From GCA-003244245 sp035463315 (GTDB lineage: Bacteria > Actinomycetota > Actinomycetes > Mycobacteriales > Pseudonocardiaceae), in the NCBI GenBank assembly GCA_035463315.1, contig DATHTJ010000088.1, positions 1 to 7,189 on the forward strand: a DNA stretch of 7,189 nt, read 5' to 3'. The position numbers were made by a program, and so were the translations under genes. Shown here one piece after another: positions 1 to 6,428 of this stretch. Under the pieces are notes generated by a model that did no database searches, was not told where the DNA came from, and saw nothing but the letters and a program-made list of their open reading frames with translations. How positions within the stretch are numbered: position 1 is the stretch's first letter; each line of letters opens with the position of its first letter.

Positions 1-2
1 AC

Positions 3-185
3 GGCTCAAACATGGCAAACCCAGGCGTACGGGTGCGATGGCAAAACGGCGGATTCGGGATCGGCTTTCCCGTGATCGACGCTGACGACCCGGACGTGTA
101 CGTCGATCTGCTCACCCGCACCGCGGCGGCGACCGCGAGGAGCCGTCGGAATGACACGTCACCACACCAGCTGGCTGAGCGATAA
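3..185 (+). CDS. Unidentified reading frame, probably the C-terminal end of a gene cut by the window edge
   Basis: This frame is open from the window edge to a TAA at 183-185. It encodes about 60 residues, including a stretch GFPVIDADDPDVYVDLLTRT, and ends in a polar, Arg-rich tail. From about base 72 on, third positions are mostly G or C, as in real genes of this genome. An in-frame ATG at 12-14 would give a 57-residue protein, but no Shine-Dalgarno sequence is visible before it, so a tail entering from the left is more likely. I do not recognise the family. It could be a small hypothetical protein or a chance frame. Confidence 0.35.
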   Translation, partial: GSNMANPGVRVRWQNGGFGIGFPVIDADDPDVYVDLLTRTAAATARSRRNDTSPHQLAER

Positions 186-439
186 CACTGGCGAGACTCC
201 TGCAAAAAAACCACGGTACTGTACTTGAAACGTGGATGGTCTGCAGGATGCCGAAAGCTCAATGTGCATATGGTGATGTCACCCCGCTACGGCTGCGCCC
301 CTACATCAAGGTGAGACGGGCGTGTTGCTGCTCCGGAGGCGGCCGTTCGCTCATTGTTTGCCAACGGTTAACTGTTCAGCCTTTGTCCCGTCAGGTCTGC
401 GATCAACCATCGAACACAGGGGGCGGGTGGAGTAGGTGC
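186..439. other. Intergenic stretch, no gene recognised
   Basis: No convincing coding region is visible here. Small elements are an A7 run (204-210), an inverted repeat CCACG (211-215) / CGTGG (231-235) around a 15-base loop, and an imperfect 14-bp palindrome AACGGTTAACTGTT (363-376) with one mismatched pair. The palindrome lies about 65-75 bases upstream of the Nudix-like remnant and could be an old operator, but nothing else supports that. The stretch is less GC-rich than the gene clusters and may be decayed sequence. Confidence 0.4.
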
Positions 440-580
440 TACCATGATGTGGCCGCACCCCAGGCATGTGGTCTGTTACCCGCCGCGTTCGCGACCGTGC
501 GCAATGGCGTGGGTCGGGTCCTGTTGGTGCGCCGTGCCGATGACGGGTACTGGGAGTTTCCCGGAGGCCGGGAAGCTTAT
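440..580 (+). pseudogene. Nudix hydrolase remnant, N-terminal part only
   Basis: Intact Nudix hydrolases cleave nucleoside diphosphates linked to another group. This frame reads YHDVAAPQACGLLPAAFATV, then RVLLVRRADDGYWEFPGGR, which matches the N-terminal strands of a Nudix domain up to the start of the Nudix box (GX5EX7REUXEEXGU). After GGR (569-571) and one Glu the similarity stops. The catalytic REXXEE part is absent, and I could not find it in the other plus-strand frames before 700. The same frame stays open from 236 to a TGA at 701-703, but both flanks look non-coding. No good in-frame start precedes the YHD motif: the ATG pair at 444-449 is in another frame. I read this as a broken gene truncated at the 3' side and perhaps damaged at the 5' end. 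An annotator might instead call 236-703 a hypothetical protein. Confidence 0.6.
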
Positions 581-653
581 TCACAAGCATTCCTGAGGGT
601 TCTATCACCAGCCCACCCCAGCGGGTCGATGCCGCACCTGCAAGCGCTGGAGA

Positions 654-779
654 TTACGCCGCCGGCCCTTTCCCTGCGTCGTGTGGCACCAGATTCGCAA
701 TGATCTGCTTGGCCTGTTCGCCGGCGGCGACCGCCACCGTCAACGGGCCATGGTGGATCGACACCGGCGAGGCTGCACC
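654..779 (-). pseudogene. Possible C-terminal coding remnant of an unknown protein
   Basis: On the minus strand a frame ends in VAAGEQAKQIIANLVPHDAG and a few more residues before a TAA (654-656). The composition looks natural (mixed Lys, Gln, Ile, Asn and acidic residues) and most codons end in G or C, unlike the Arg/Pro/Ala-rich shadow frames here. Upstream of about 779 the frame becomes Arg-rich, and it runs into the start of the divergent SDR gene, so no full gene fits. I do not recognise the family. It may be a decayed gene tail or a chance frame. Confidence 0.25.
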
Positions 780-816
780 TTTCCGCCTGGTGAATTGAGT
801 GGAACGGCCTGGCCTC

Positions 817-834
817 GTCCGGATAAAACCGGAC
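817..834 (+). promoter_or_regulatory. Hairpin directly before the SDR start codon
   Basis: GTCCGG (817-822) and CCGGAC (829-834) form a perfect 6-bp stem around the loop ATAAAA. It ends one base before the ATG at 836. There is no clear Shine-Dalgarno sequence apart from the weak GGA inside the stem. Either the hairpin controls access to the start, or the sequence serves as DNA: GGATAAAAC lies where a -10 element would sit for a leaderless transcript starting at the ATG. I see no good -35 partner at normal spacing. Confidence 0.3.
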
Positions 835-835
835 A

Positions 836-1612
836 ATGAACCGCACCGCACTGGTCACGGGCGTCAGCCGGCGCCAGGGGATCGGGTTCGCCATCGCCCG
901 TCGCCTGCTTGTCGATGACGGAGCGCGGGTTTTCGCGCAATCCTGGAGCCGGTACGACGCCACCGAGCCGTGGGGAGCCGACCCGGGCGGGATCGGGGCC
1001 GTGCTCGCCGAACTGGGCGGCGAGGGTTTGCGGCTCGCCCACGCGGAGATCGACCTGGCCGGCCCCGCCGCACCTGCACAGCTGGTGGCGGCCGCCGTCC
1101 AGCGGCTGGGCCCGTTGGACACTCTTGTGCTCAACCACGCCCGCTCGCAGCTCGGCACGGTTGACGCGCTCACCGCTGACGATCTCGACGGCACCTGGGC
1201 GGTCAACGTCCGCGCGTCTCTGCTGCTGGTCCGCGAGTTCGTCGCGCAGTACCGGCCCGTCCCGCACGGCGGTCGCGTCGTGCTGTTCACCTCCGGCCAG
1301 CACCGCGGGCCGATGCCGGACGAGATCCCTTACGCCGTGACCAAGGGCGCCCTGCAGCAGATCACGGCCACCCTGGCGGACGCGCTCGCCGACCGCGACA
1401 TCACCGTCAACTGCGTCAACCCCGGGCCGACGGACACCGGCTGGGCCAGCCCGGACCAGGCCGCGTTCGTTATCCGGCAGATGCCTCGCGGTCGGTGGAA
1501 CTCGCCCGACGAGGCGGCCGCCGTGGTGGCCCTGCTGCTGAGCCCAGACGCCGCCACGATCACCGGGCAGGTGGTCGACGCCGAGGGCGGCTTCCGCCGC
1601 TGGACGCACTAA
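836..1612 (+). CDS. Short-chain dehydrogenase/reductase (SDR), FabG-like
   Basis: This is a 258-residue classical SDR, the usual length for a soluble NAD(P)-dependent oxidoreductase with a single Rossmann domain. Visible motifs are the cofactor glycine motif TGVSRRQGIG (residues 8-17), which is two residues longer than the common TGxxxGxG, and Asp73, which usually contacts the adenine ring. The NNAG motif is replaced by LNHA (99-102). The catalytic residues are Asn124, Ser153, Tyr166 and Lys170 (YAVTK), followed by the NPG motif (195-197) and a C-terminal GQVVDAEGG segment. All catalytic residues are present, so an active reductase or dehydrogenase is expected. Similar proteins are often labelled 3-oxoacyl-ACP reductase, but the substrate cannot be read from sequence. 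The gene stands alone, convergent with the HD gene. The ATG at 836 is the natural start because the first beta strand begins at residue 4. Confidence 0.93.
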   Translation: MNRTALVTGVSRRQGIGFAIARRLLVDDGARVFAQSWSRYDATEPWGADPGGIGAVLAELGGEGLRLAHAEIDLAGPAAPAQLVAAAVQRLGPLDTLVLNHARSQLGTVDALTADDLDGTWAVNVRASLLLVREFVAQYRPVPHGGRVVLFTSGQHRGPMPDEIPYAVTKGALQQITATLADALADRDITVNCVNPGPTDTGWASPDQAAFVIRQMPRGRWNSPDEAAAVVALLLSPDAATITGQVVDAEGGFRRWTH

Positions 1613-1671
1613 AGAGAGACGGCAGCTAGAGACAGCGGCTTCGTCCGCTATACCCTCGCTTTCGATGGCGC

Positions 1672-1697
1672 GCTCGCTACAGCCAGCTGAAGCGAGC
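1672..1697. terminator. Inverted repeat between convergent genes, possible bidirectional terminator
   Basis: GCTCGCT (1672-1678) and AGCGAGC (1691-1697) form a perfect 7-bp stem with a 12-base loop. The repeat lies in the 138-bp gap between the stop codons of the SDR (plus) and the HD gene (minus), where both transcripts should end. No T-run follows on either strand, so it would be a weak, actinobacterial-type structure at best. Confidence 0.3.
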
Positions 1698-1750
1698 CAG
1701 CAGGCCGTCACGTGGCCGAGGTCTGAGGCGTGCGGGTGAGCCGTCCGCTG

Positions 1751-2353
1751 TTACATGGCGTCGAGCGGGTTATTGGTAAAAAGCTCAACCACCTGCCCGA
1801 CGCCTTCCAGGAAGGTCCCACCGGCCCGGGATGGTTTCTTCCGCACATAATCGATGATGGTCCGCAACCACTCATTCTGGAAATCGAGGCGAGGGAATTC
1901 TTCGATGAGTTCCCGGACAAACCCCGGGTCAAGTTCTGCGATTCTCAATCCGATTGCGTCCGCAGCGGCTCCGAGGTTCACCAGCCCCACTTCAGGCCCC
2001 TTATATCCGGCTATGCTTGCCGTGGTATGGAGCGCGATCGCGTCCCACACCACCTCGATCTTCTCCGCAGGATAGACGTGCCCCTCCAGGAAGGCACGAG
2101 CGGCCCGCGCCCCGTCAACCTCGAACCGCGCTCCCTGATCGTAGGGTTCGAGCACGCCGATATCATGCAGCATGGCGGCGATGTAGACGAGCTCACGATC
2201 GAACTGAAATCCGCTCACAGCGAGCCGATCAGCAAACCAGAAAGTCCGCACACAGTGGTTAAAGAGGTAGGATGGGTACACTTGCCGAGCGAGGTCGGTG
2301 GCCGCCCGGGCGATCTTTGAGTCCGGCACGCCAGCAGAAAGGGAGCTAGGCAT
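1751..2353 (-). CDS. HD-domain protein, cyanamide-hydratase-like
   Basis: The predicted 200-residue soluble protein has the metal-binding HD pattern: His33 (NHCVRT), His63-Asp64 (MLHDIG), His92, His109 (ALHTT) and Asp132 (AADAIG). The order and spacing resemble the HD subfamily that includes fungal cyanamide hydratase. Most bacterial members are uncharacterised, so a metal-dependent hydrolase or hydratase is supported but the substrate is unknown. I chose ATG 2353 because GGAGAGG lies just upstream at good spacing. An in-frame GTG at 2383 would overlap truA by 16 bases and add 10 residues that do not look like the domain. The gene follows truA by 14 nt, so it is probably co-transcribed with the ribosomal cluster. 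Its codons are visibly less GC-biased than those of its neighbours, which suggests later acquisition. Confidence 0.88.
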   Translation of the reverse strand: MPSSLSAGVPDSKIARAATDLARQVYPSYLFNHCVRTFWFADRLAVSGFQFDRELVYIAAMLHDIGVLEPYDQGARFEVDGARAARAFLEGHVYPAEKIEVVWDAIALHTTASIAGYKGPEVGLVNLGAAADAIGLRIAELDPGFVRELIEEFPRLDFQNEWLRTIIDYVRKKPSRAGGTFLEGVGQVVELFTNNPLDAM

Positions 2354-2367
2354 CAGACCTCTCCACT

Positions 2368-3234
2368 TCATGAACGACGCCACGAGCCGACCCGCAGGGC
2401 GCGGGTCCGCTCGGCACGGGCGGCGAGCTGGTCGTCGTCAGGATAATCGACGCCGACGAGCGTGAGGCCGTGCGCAGGCGCCACGCTCACCTCGCTGGTG
2501 CGAGCGGTGTGACGCAGCAGGCCAGCGGGCCAGTCCGGCGGGCGCCGGCCCTCCCCCACCGCCAGCAGGGCACCCACCAGGCTGCGCACCATCGAGTGGC
2601 AGAACGCATCCGCCGCGACGTGCGCGACCAGCAGGTGCGGTTCGTCGCGGGTCCACTCCAGACGCTCCAGCGCGCGCACCGTGCTGGCACCTTCGCGGCG
2701 GCGGCAGAACGCGGCGAAGTCGTGCTCGCCGAGCAGCAGCCTGCTCGCCGCGTTCATCACAGTGTCGTCAAGCCGACGGTGGTGGGCCAGCGTGTCGTAC
2801 CTGCGCAGCGGATCGACCCCCCACGGTGCGTCGCAGACCCGGTATCGGTAGTGCCGCCGCAGCGCGGAGAAGCGGGCGTCGAAGGTGCGCGGCACCTGCC
2901 ACACTGCCAGCACCCGCAGGTCCGGCGGCAGCAGCCGAGCGAGCCGATGGGCAAGCTCGTCGGGGGCCAGCACACCGGGCGGCACATCGAGGTGCGCCAC
3001 CTGCCCGGTGGCGTGCACCCCAGCGTCGGTGCGCCCAGCGACGGTGAGGGCGGCTGGCGTTCGCGTCACGGTCGCCAGCGCGTGCTCGAGCACTCCCTGG
3101 ACGGTACGTCGCCCCGGTTGGCGCGCCCATCCGGAGAAGCCGGACCCGTCGTAGCTGATGTCCAGCCGGTAGCGCAGGAGCCCGCCGTCCCCGAGGGGGG
3201 CAGCGGGCTCCGGCGATGCGGTGCTCGGGGTCAG
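2368..3234 (-). CDS. truA: tRNA pseudouridine(38-40) synthase TruA, probable CTG start
   Basis: TruA isomerises uridines 38-40 in the anticodon arm of tRNAs. The conserved N-terminus RLDISYDGSGFSGWARQPG lies upstream of the first standard start codon (GTG at 3093), so a start at 3093 would remove the beginning of the fold. Counting from CTG 3234 gives 288 residues. The catalytic Asp70 is in GRTDAGVHA (68-76), followed by FDARFSA (118-124), Tyr131 in HYRYRV, AFCHSMVRSLVG (210-221) and the C-terminal APAHGLTLVGVDYP segment. No in-frame ATG, GTG or TTG exists between 3094 and the rplQ stop. CTG at 3234-3232 overlaps the rplQ TGA as CTGA and has GAGGG a few bases upstream, which would couple the two genes. 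A second CTG at 3177 is the alternative. The function is secure; the start is inferred. Confidence 0.93.
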   Translation of the reverse strand: MTPSTASPEPAAPLGDGGLLRYRLDISYDGSGFSGWARQPGRRTVQGVLEHALATVTRTPAALTVAGRTDAGVHATGQVAHLDVPPGVLAPDELAHRLARLLPPDLRVLAVWQVPRTFDARFSALRRHYRYRVCDAPWGVDPLRRYDTLAHHRRLDDTVMNAASRLLLGEHDFAAFCRRREGASTVRALERLEWTRDEPHLLVAHVAADAFCHSMVRSLVGALLAVGEGRRPPDWPAGLLRHTARTSEVSVAPAHGLTLVGVDYPDDDQLAARAERTRALRVGSWRRS

Positions 3235-3851
3235 GATTCGCCCTCGTCGCCCTTTTTGACGGCCACGTTGTCGGTGGCAGCACTGTGCTCAATCGGCGCG
3301 TCACCTGCCGCGCTCTGCTCGACCGGCTCGCCGGCGGAGACCCCCGTGGTGGCCTGCGCCGACCCCTCTGGGACGTCCACAGTGCCGGACTCCCCAGGGG
3401 TGGGCGCTTGGGTTTCGGCGGTCTCGAGCGGCGCCGCCTGCGCCGGCCGGCCCGGGAAGGCCCGGCGCTTGACCTCCGCGACCTCCGCGGCAGTGCGCTC
3501 GGTGACCAGCGCGATAACCGCCATCGGAGCGTTGTCACCCTTGCGTGGCATCGTCTTGACGATCCGGGTGTAGCCACCCGGCCTGGCCGCGAAGTGTGGA
3601 CCGATCTCCGCGACCAGCTTGTGCACCACGTCCTTGTCCCGGATCACCCGCATGATCTCGCGGCGATTGTGCAGGTCCGCCTTGCGGGCCTTGGTAATCA
3701 ACCGCTCGGCGAACGGGCGCAACCGCTTCGCCTTGGCCTCCGTGGTGGTGATGTGGCCATGTGTGAACAGCGAGGTCGCCAGGTTGGCCAGCATCAGCCG
3801 CTCATGGGCCGGCGACCCACCAAGCCGGGCGCCCTTGGTCGGCGTAGGCAT
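3231..3851 (-). CDS. rplQ: 50S ribosomal protein L17 with long C-terminal extension
   Basis: L17 binds 23S rRNA near the peptide exit tunnel. The core (residues 1 to about 121) carries the family signature from MPTPTKGARLGGSPAHERLM through ITTTEAKAKRLRPFAERLIT to the YTRIVKTMPRKGDNAPMA segment. Bacterial L17 usually ends near residue 120-130. This one runs to 206 with an Ala/Glu/Pro/Thr-rich, presumably disordered tail, a type of extension common in actinobacteria. The tail holds two similar ten-residue units, EPVEQSAAGD (175-184) and APIEHSAATD (185-194). The ATG directly follows the rpoA TAG with no gap, and its GGAG ribosome site lies inside the rpoA coding end, so translation is probably coupled. 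The TGA stop overlaps the likely truA start. Confidence 0.97.
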   Translation of the reverse strand: MPTPTKGARLGGSPAHERLMLANLATSLFTHGHITTTEAKAKRLRPFAERLITKARKADLHNRREIMRVIRDKDVVHKLVAEIGPHFAARPGGYTRIVKTMPRKGDNAPMAVIALVTERTAAEVAEVKRRAFPGRPAQAAPLETAETQAPTPGESGTVDVPEGSAQATTGVSAGEPVEQSAAGDAPIEHSAATDNVAVKKGDEGES

Positions 3852-4925
3852 CTACAGCTGCTCCGTTTCTGCGTAGTCCTGGCCGTCGTCGGTGCCGTAA
3901 TCGGTGTCGGTTTCGGCCCCATTTTCACTAGCGTCGCCCCACCCGTCGATCGAGTACTCTGCCGCCGCGGCTGCGGGGTCGAACCCGGGTGGGCTGTCCT
4001 TGAGCTGCAGGCCGAGGGTGGCCAGCTTCAGCTTCACCTCGTCGATCGACTTGGCGCCGAAGTTGCGGATGTCCAGCAGATCGGCCTCGCTGCGGCTGAC
4101 CAGCTCACCAACGGTATGGATGCCCTCCCGCTTGAGGCAGTTGTAGGACCGGACGGTGAGGTCCAAGTCCTCGATGGGCATCGCGAACGCTGCAATCGTA
4201 TCCGCCTCAGCCGGCGAAGGGCCGATCTCGATGCCCTCAGCGTCCACGTTGAGCTCGCGGGCCAGCCCGAACAGCTCCACCAAGGTGCGCCCGGCCGAGG
4301 CCAGCGCATCCCGGGGAGACAGCGACGGCTTGGTCTCCACGTCCAGGATCAGCTTGTCGAAGTCGGTGCGCTGCTCCACCCGGGTGGCCTCGACCTTGTA
4401 GGTCACCTTCATCACCGGCGAGTAGATCGAGTCCACCGGGATCCGACCGATCTCCGCACCGGACGCCTTGTTCTGCACCGCAGGCACGTAGCCGCGGCCT
4501 CGCTCGACGACCAGCTCGATCTCCAGCTTGCCCTTGCCGTTCAGGGTGGCGATGTGCAGATCGGGGTTGTACACGGTGACGCCGGTCGGCGGCACGATGT
4601 CGCCCGCCGTGACGTCACCGGGACCCTGCTTGCGCAGGTACATCGTCACCGGCTCGTCCTCCTCGGAGCTGACCACGAGCTCCTTGAGATTGAGGATGAT
4701 GTCGGTGACGTCCTCCTTGACGCCCGGAACGGTAGTGAACTCGTGCAGCACGCCCTCAATGCGGATGCTGGTGACCGCCGCCCCCGGGATGGACGAGAGC
4801 AAGGTCCGGCGCAGCGAGTTACCCAGGGTGTAGCCGAAACCCGGCTCCAGCGGCTCGATGACGAACCGGGAACGGGTCTCCAGGACCGGTTCCTCGCTGA
4901 GGTTGGGTCGTTGGGTGATCAGCAT
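3852..4925 (-). CDS. rpoA: DNA-directed RNA polymerase subunit alpha
   Basis: Alpha dimerises to nucleate RNA polymerase assembly, and its C-terminal domain contacts promoter UP elements and activators. The 357-residue protein has the N-terminal dimerisation domain (about 1-228, including RFVIEPLEPGFGYTLGNSLRRTLLSS), a short linker, and the C-terminal domain (about 250-309). In the latter, LTVRSYNCLKREGIHTVGEL has Arg259, Asn262, Cys263 and Lys265, which align with the DNA-contacting residues around E. coli Arg265, and the NFG turn is at 289-291 or one residue earlier. It ends in an acidic tail (about 331-357) with ten Asp/Glu and no Lys or Arg. ATG 4925 is preceded by a strong AGAGGAGG (4935-4942) at 9-nt spacing. 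The 48-nt gap to rpsD holds only a small 5-bp hairpin (4955-4971). The gene is intact and in its standard place in the alpha operon. Confidence 0.98.
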   Translation of the reverse strand: MLITQRPNLSEEPVLETRSRFVIEPLEPGFGYTLGNSLRRTLLSSIPGAAVTSIRIEGVLHEFTTVPGVKEDVTDIILNLKELVVSSEEDEPVTMYLRKQGPGDVTAGDIVPPTGVTVYNPDLHIATLNGKGKLEIELVVERGRGYVPAVQNKASGAEIGRIPVDSIYSPVMKVTYKVEATRVEQRTDFDKLILDVETKPSLSPRDALASAGRTLVELFGLARELNVDAEGIEIGPSPAEADTIAAFAMPIEDLDLTVRSYNCLKREGIHTVGELVSRSEADLLDIRNFGAKSIDEVKLKLATLGLQLKDSPPGFDPAAAAAEYSIDGWGDASENGAETDTDYGTDDGQDYAETEQL

Positions 4926-4973
4926 GGTGATGTTCCTCCTCTGGCGCCCGCTATTTGACGCCGTTGGTCAAGG

Positions 4974-5579
4974 TTACTTGGAGTAGAGCTCAACGATCAG
5001 TTGCTCCTGCAGCGGCACGTCGATCTGGGCGCGCTCTGGCAGCCGGTGCACCAGCACCCGCAGCGACGAGGGAACGACCTGCAGCCACGCCGGCACGGGG
5101 CGGTCTCCGATAGTCTCCTTGGCGATCACAAACGGCAGCGTCGGCAGCGACTTCGGCTTGACGTCGATGATGTCGAACTTGGACACCCGCAAACTGGGGA
5201 CGTCCACACTCTTGCCGTTGACCAGGAAATGCCCATGGGTCACCAGCTGGCGAGCCTGGCGACGGGTGCGGGCCAGGCCCGCCCGGTAGACGACGTTGTC
5301 CAGCCGGGACTCCAGGATCTGCAGCAGCGTGTCGCCGGTCTTGCCGGGGCGGCGGTTGGCCTCCACGTAGTACCGGTGGAACTGCTTTTCCATGACGCCG
5401 TAGGTGAAGCGGGCCTTCTGCTTCTCCTGCAGCTGCATGAGGTACTCGCTCTCCTTGATCCGCGCACGGCCGTGCTGGCCAGGCGGATACGGCCGACGCT
5501 CGAAAGCCTGATCGCCGCCGACCAGATCGGTCTTCAGCCGGCGGGACTTGCGGGTCACGGGTCCGGTGTACCGAGCCAT
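4974..5579 (-). CDS. rpsD: 30S ribosomal protein S4, cysteine-free type
   Basis: S4 nucleates 30S assembly by binding the 5' domain of 16S rRNA. In several bacteria it also represses its own operon. The 201-residue protein starts MARYTGPVTRKSRRLKTDL and carries YPPGQHGRARIKESEY (31-46). The S4 RNA-binding domain lies around 91-155 (SRLDNVVYRAGLARTRRQAR, LVTHGHFLVNG), and the protein ends IDVPLQEQLIVELYSK. There is no cysteine anywhere, so this is the zinc-free form, as in mycobacteria, not the zinc-binding form. ATG 5579 has GGGAGGG upstream at about 10 nt. It lies 22 nt after rpsK. Confidence 0.98.
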   Translation of the reverse strand: MARYTGPVTRKSRRLKTDLVGGDQAFERRPYPPGQHGRARIKESEYLMQLQEKQKARFTYGVMEKQFHRYYVEANRRPGKTGDTLLQILESRLDNVVYRAGLARTRRQARQLVTHGHFLVNGKSVDVPSLRVSKFDIIDVKPKSLPTLPFVIAKETIGDRPVPAWLQVVPSSLRVLVHRLPERAQIDVPLQEQLIVELYSK

Positions 5580-5601
5580 CTCTGCTATTCCCTCCCGCGC
5601 C

Positions 5602-6009
5602 TTAGACCCGGCGCCGCTTCGGCGGCCGGCAGCCGTTGTGCGGCTGCGGCGTCACGTCCTGGATGGTGCCGACCTCAAGACCAGCGGCCTGCAACGAACG
5701 GATCGCCGTCTCCCGGCCCGAACCTGGGCCCTTCACGAAGACGTCGACCTTCTTCATACCGTGCTCAGCGGCCTTGCGGGCCGCGCTCTCGGCGGCCATC
5801 TGCGCGGCGAACGGGGTGGACTTGCGCGAGCCCTTGAACCCGACATGGCCCGCAGAGGCCCAGGCGATCACCGCGCCGGTGGGGTCGGTGATCGAGACGA
5901 TCGTGTTGTTGAACGTCGACTTGATATGCGCATGACCATGCGCGATGTTCTTCTTCTCCTTGCGCCGCACCTTCTTGGTGCCGGCACCTGTTCGTGCTCT
6001 GGGTGGCAT
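5602..6009 (-). CDS. rpsK: 30S ribosomal protein S11
   Basis: S11 sits on the 30S platform and helps form the mRNA exit region near the 3' end of 16S rRNA. The 135-residue protein has a basic N-terminal tail (KKVRRKEKK, 12-20), the core HIKSTFNNTIVSITDPTG (28-45), KGPGSGRE (93-100) and the C-terminal signature PHNGCRPPKRRRV. Length and sequence are typical of actinobacteria. ATG 6009 is preceded by GGAG at about 9 nt. It lies 38 nt after rpsM and 22 nt before rpsD, which fits one transcript. Confidence 0.98.
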   Translation of the reverse strand: MPPRARTGAGTKKVRRKEKKNIAHGHAHIKSTFNNTIVSITDPTGAVIAWASAGHVGFKGSRKSTPFAAQMAAESAARKAAEHGMKKVDVFVKGPGSGRETAIRSLQAAGLEVGTIQDVTPQPHNGCRPPKRRRV

Positions 6010-6047
6010 GCGGTTGCACTCCTACAAAGGTGTGGGGTCTGCGGGGG

Positions 6048-6428
6048 CTACTTCTTTCCGGCCTTCTTCTTGCCGGCGACCGTCTTCTTCGGGCCCTTGC
6101 GGGTGCGGGCATTGGTCTTGGTCCGCTGACCGCGCACGGGCAACCCGCGGCGCCACCGCAGGCCCTCGTAGCAGCCGATCTCGATCTTTCGGCGGATGTC
6201 GGCCTGGACCTCGCGACGGAGGTCACCCTCGACTTTGTAGTTGTCCTCAATGTAATCCCGCAGCCGGACGAGGTCCTCATCGGACAGGTCCCTGGAACGC
6301 AACTCGGGGCTCACCCCGGTGGCGCTGAGGATCTCGTGTGAGCGGGTACGGCCGATGCCGTAGATGTAGGTGAGCGCGATCTCCATCCGCTTGTCGCGGG
6401 GGAGGTCGACGCCAACGAGTCGTGCCAT
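6048..6428 (-). CDS. rpsM: 30S ribosomal protein S13
   Basis: S13 lies in the head of the 30S subunit and forms inter-subunit bridges. Its basic tail reaches the P-site tRNA. The 126-residue protein starts MARLVGVDLPRDKRMEIALT, contains the helix-two-turn-helix segment YGIGRTRSHEIL (23-34), and ends with GLRWRRGLPVRGQRTKTNAR and a Lys-rich tail. ATG 6428 has AGGAG about 10 nt upstream. It is the first gene after the structured 169-nt gap, the same position at which the S4-binding repressor leader lies in the E. coli alpha operon. Confidence 0.98.
   Translation of the reverse strand: MARLVGVDLPRDKRMEIALTYIYGIGRTRSHEILSATGVSPELRSRDLSDEDLVRLRDYIEDNYKVEGDLRREVQADIRRKIEIGCYEGLRWRRGLPVRGQRTKTNARTRKGPKKTVAGKKKAGKK

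Noticed and set aside
211..235. CCACG/CGTGG inverted repeat as a terminator or attachment site
   Set aside because: The stem is only 5 bp with a 15-base loop and has no T-run. No integrase, tRNA end or duplicated partner is visible.
740..1711. A 323-codon minus-strand open frame opposite the SDR
   Set aside because: The plus-strand SDR has every catalytic motif. The opposite frame has none and is biased like other high-GC shadows.
1730..2320. A 196-codon plus-strand frame opposite the HD gene
   Set aside because: It is antisense to a gene with clear HD metal ligands, and it has no domain or ribosome site of its own.
2470..3573. A 367-codon plus-strand open frame opposite truA and rplQ
   Set aside because: It is a shadow of truA and rplQ. 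The translated protein is Arg/Ala/Gln-rich with no recognisable family.
3216..4958. A 580-codon plus-strand open frame opposite rplQ and rpoA
   Set aside because: It lies exactly antisense to two secure genes, its translation is rich in Arg, Gly, Leu and His with no domain, and long antisense frames are expected in high-GC coding DNA.
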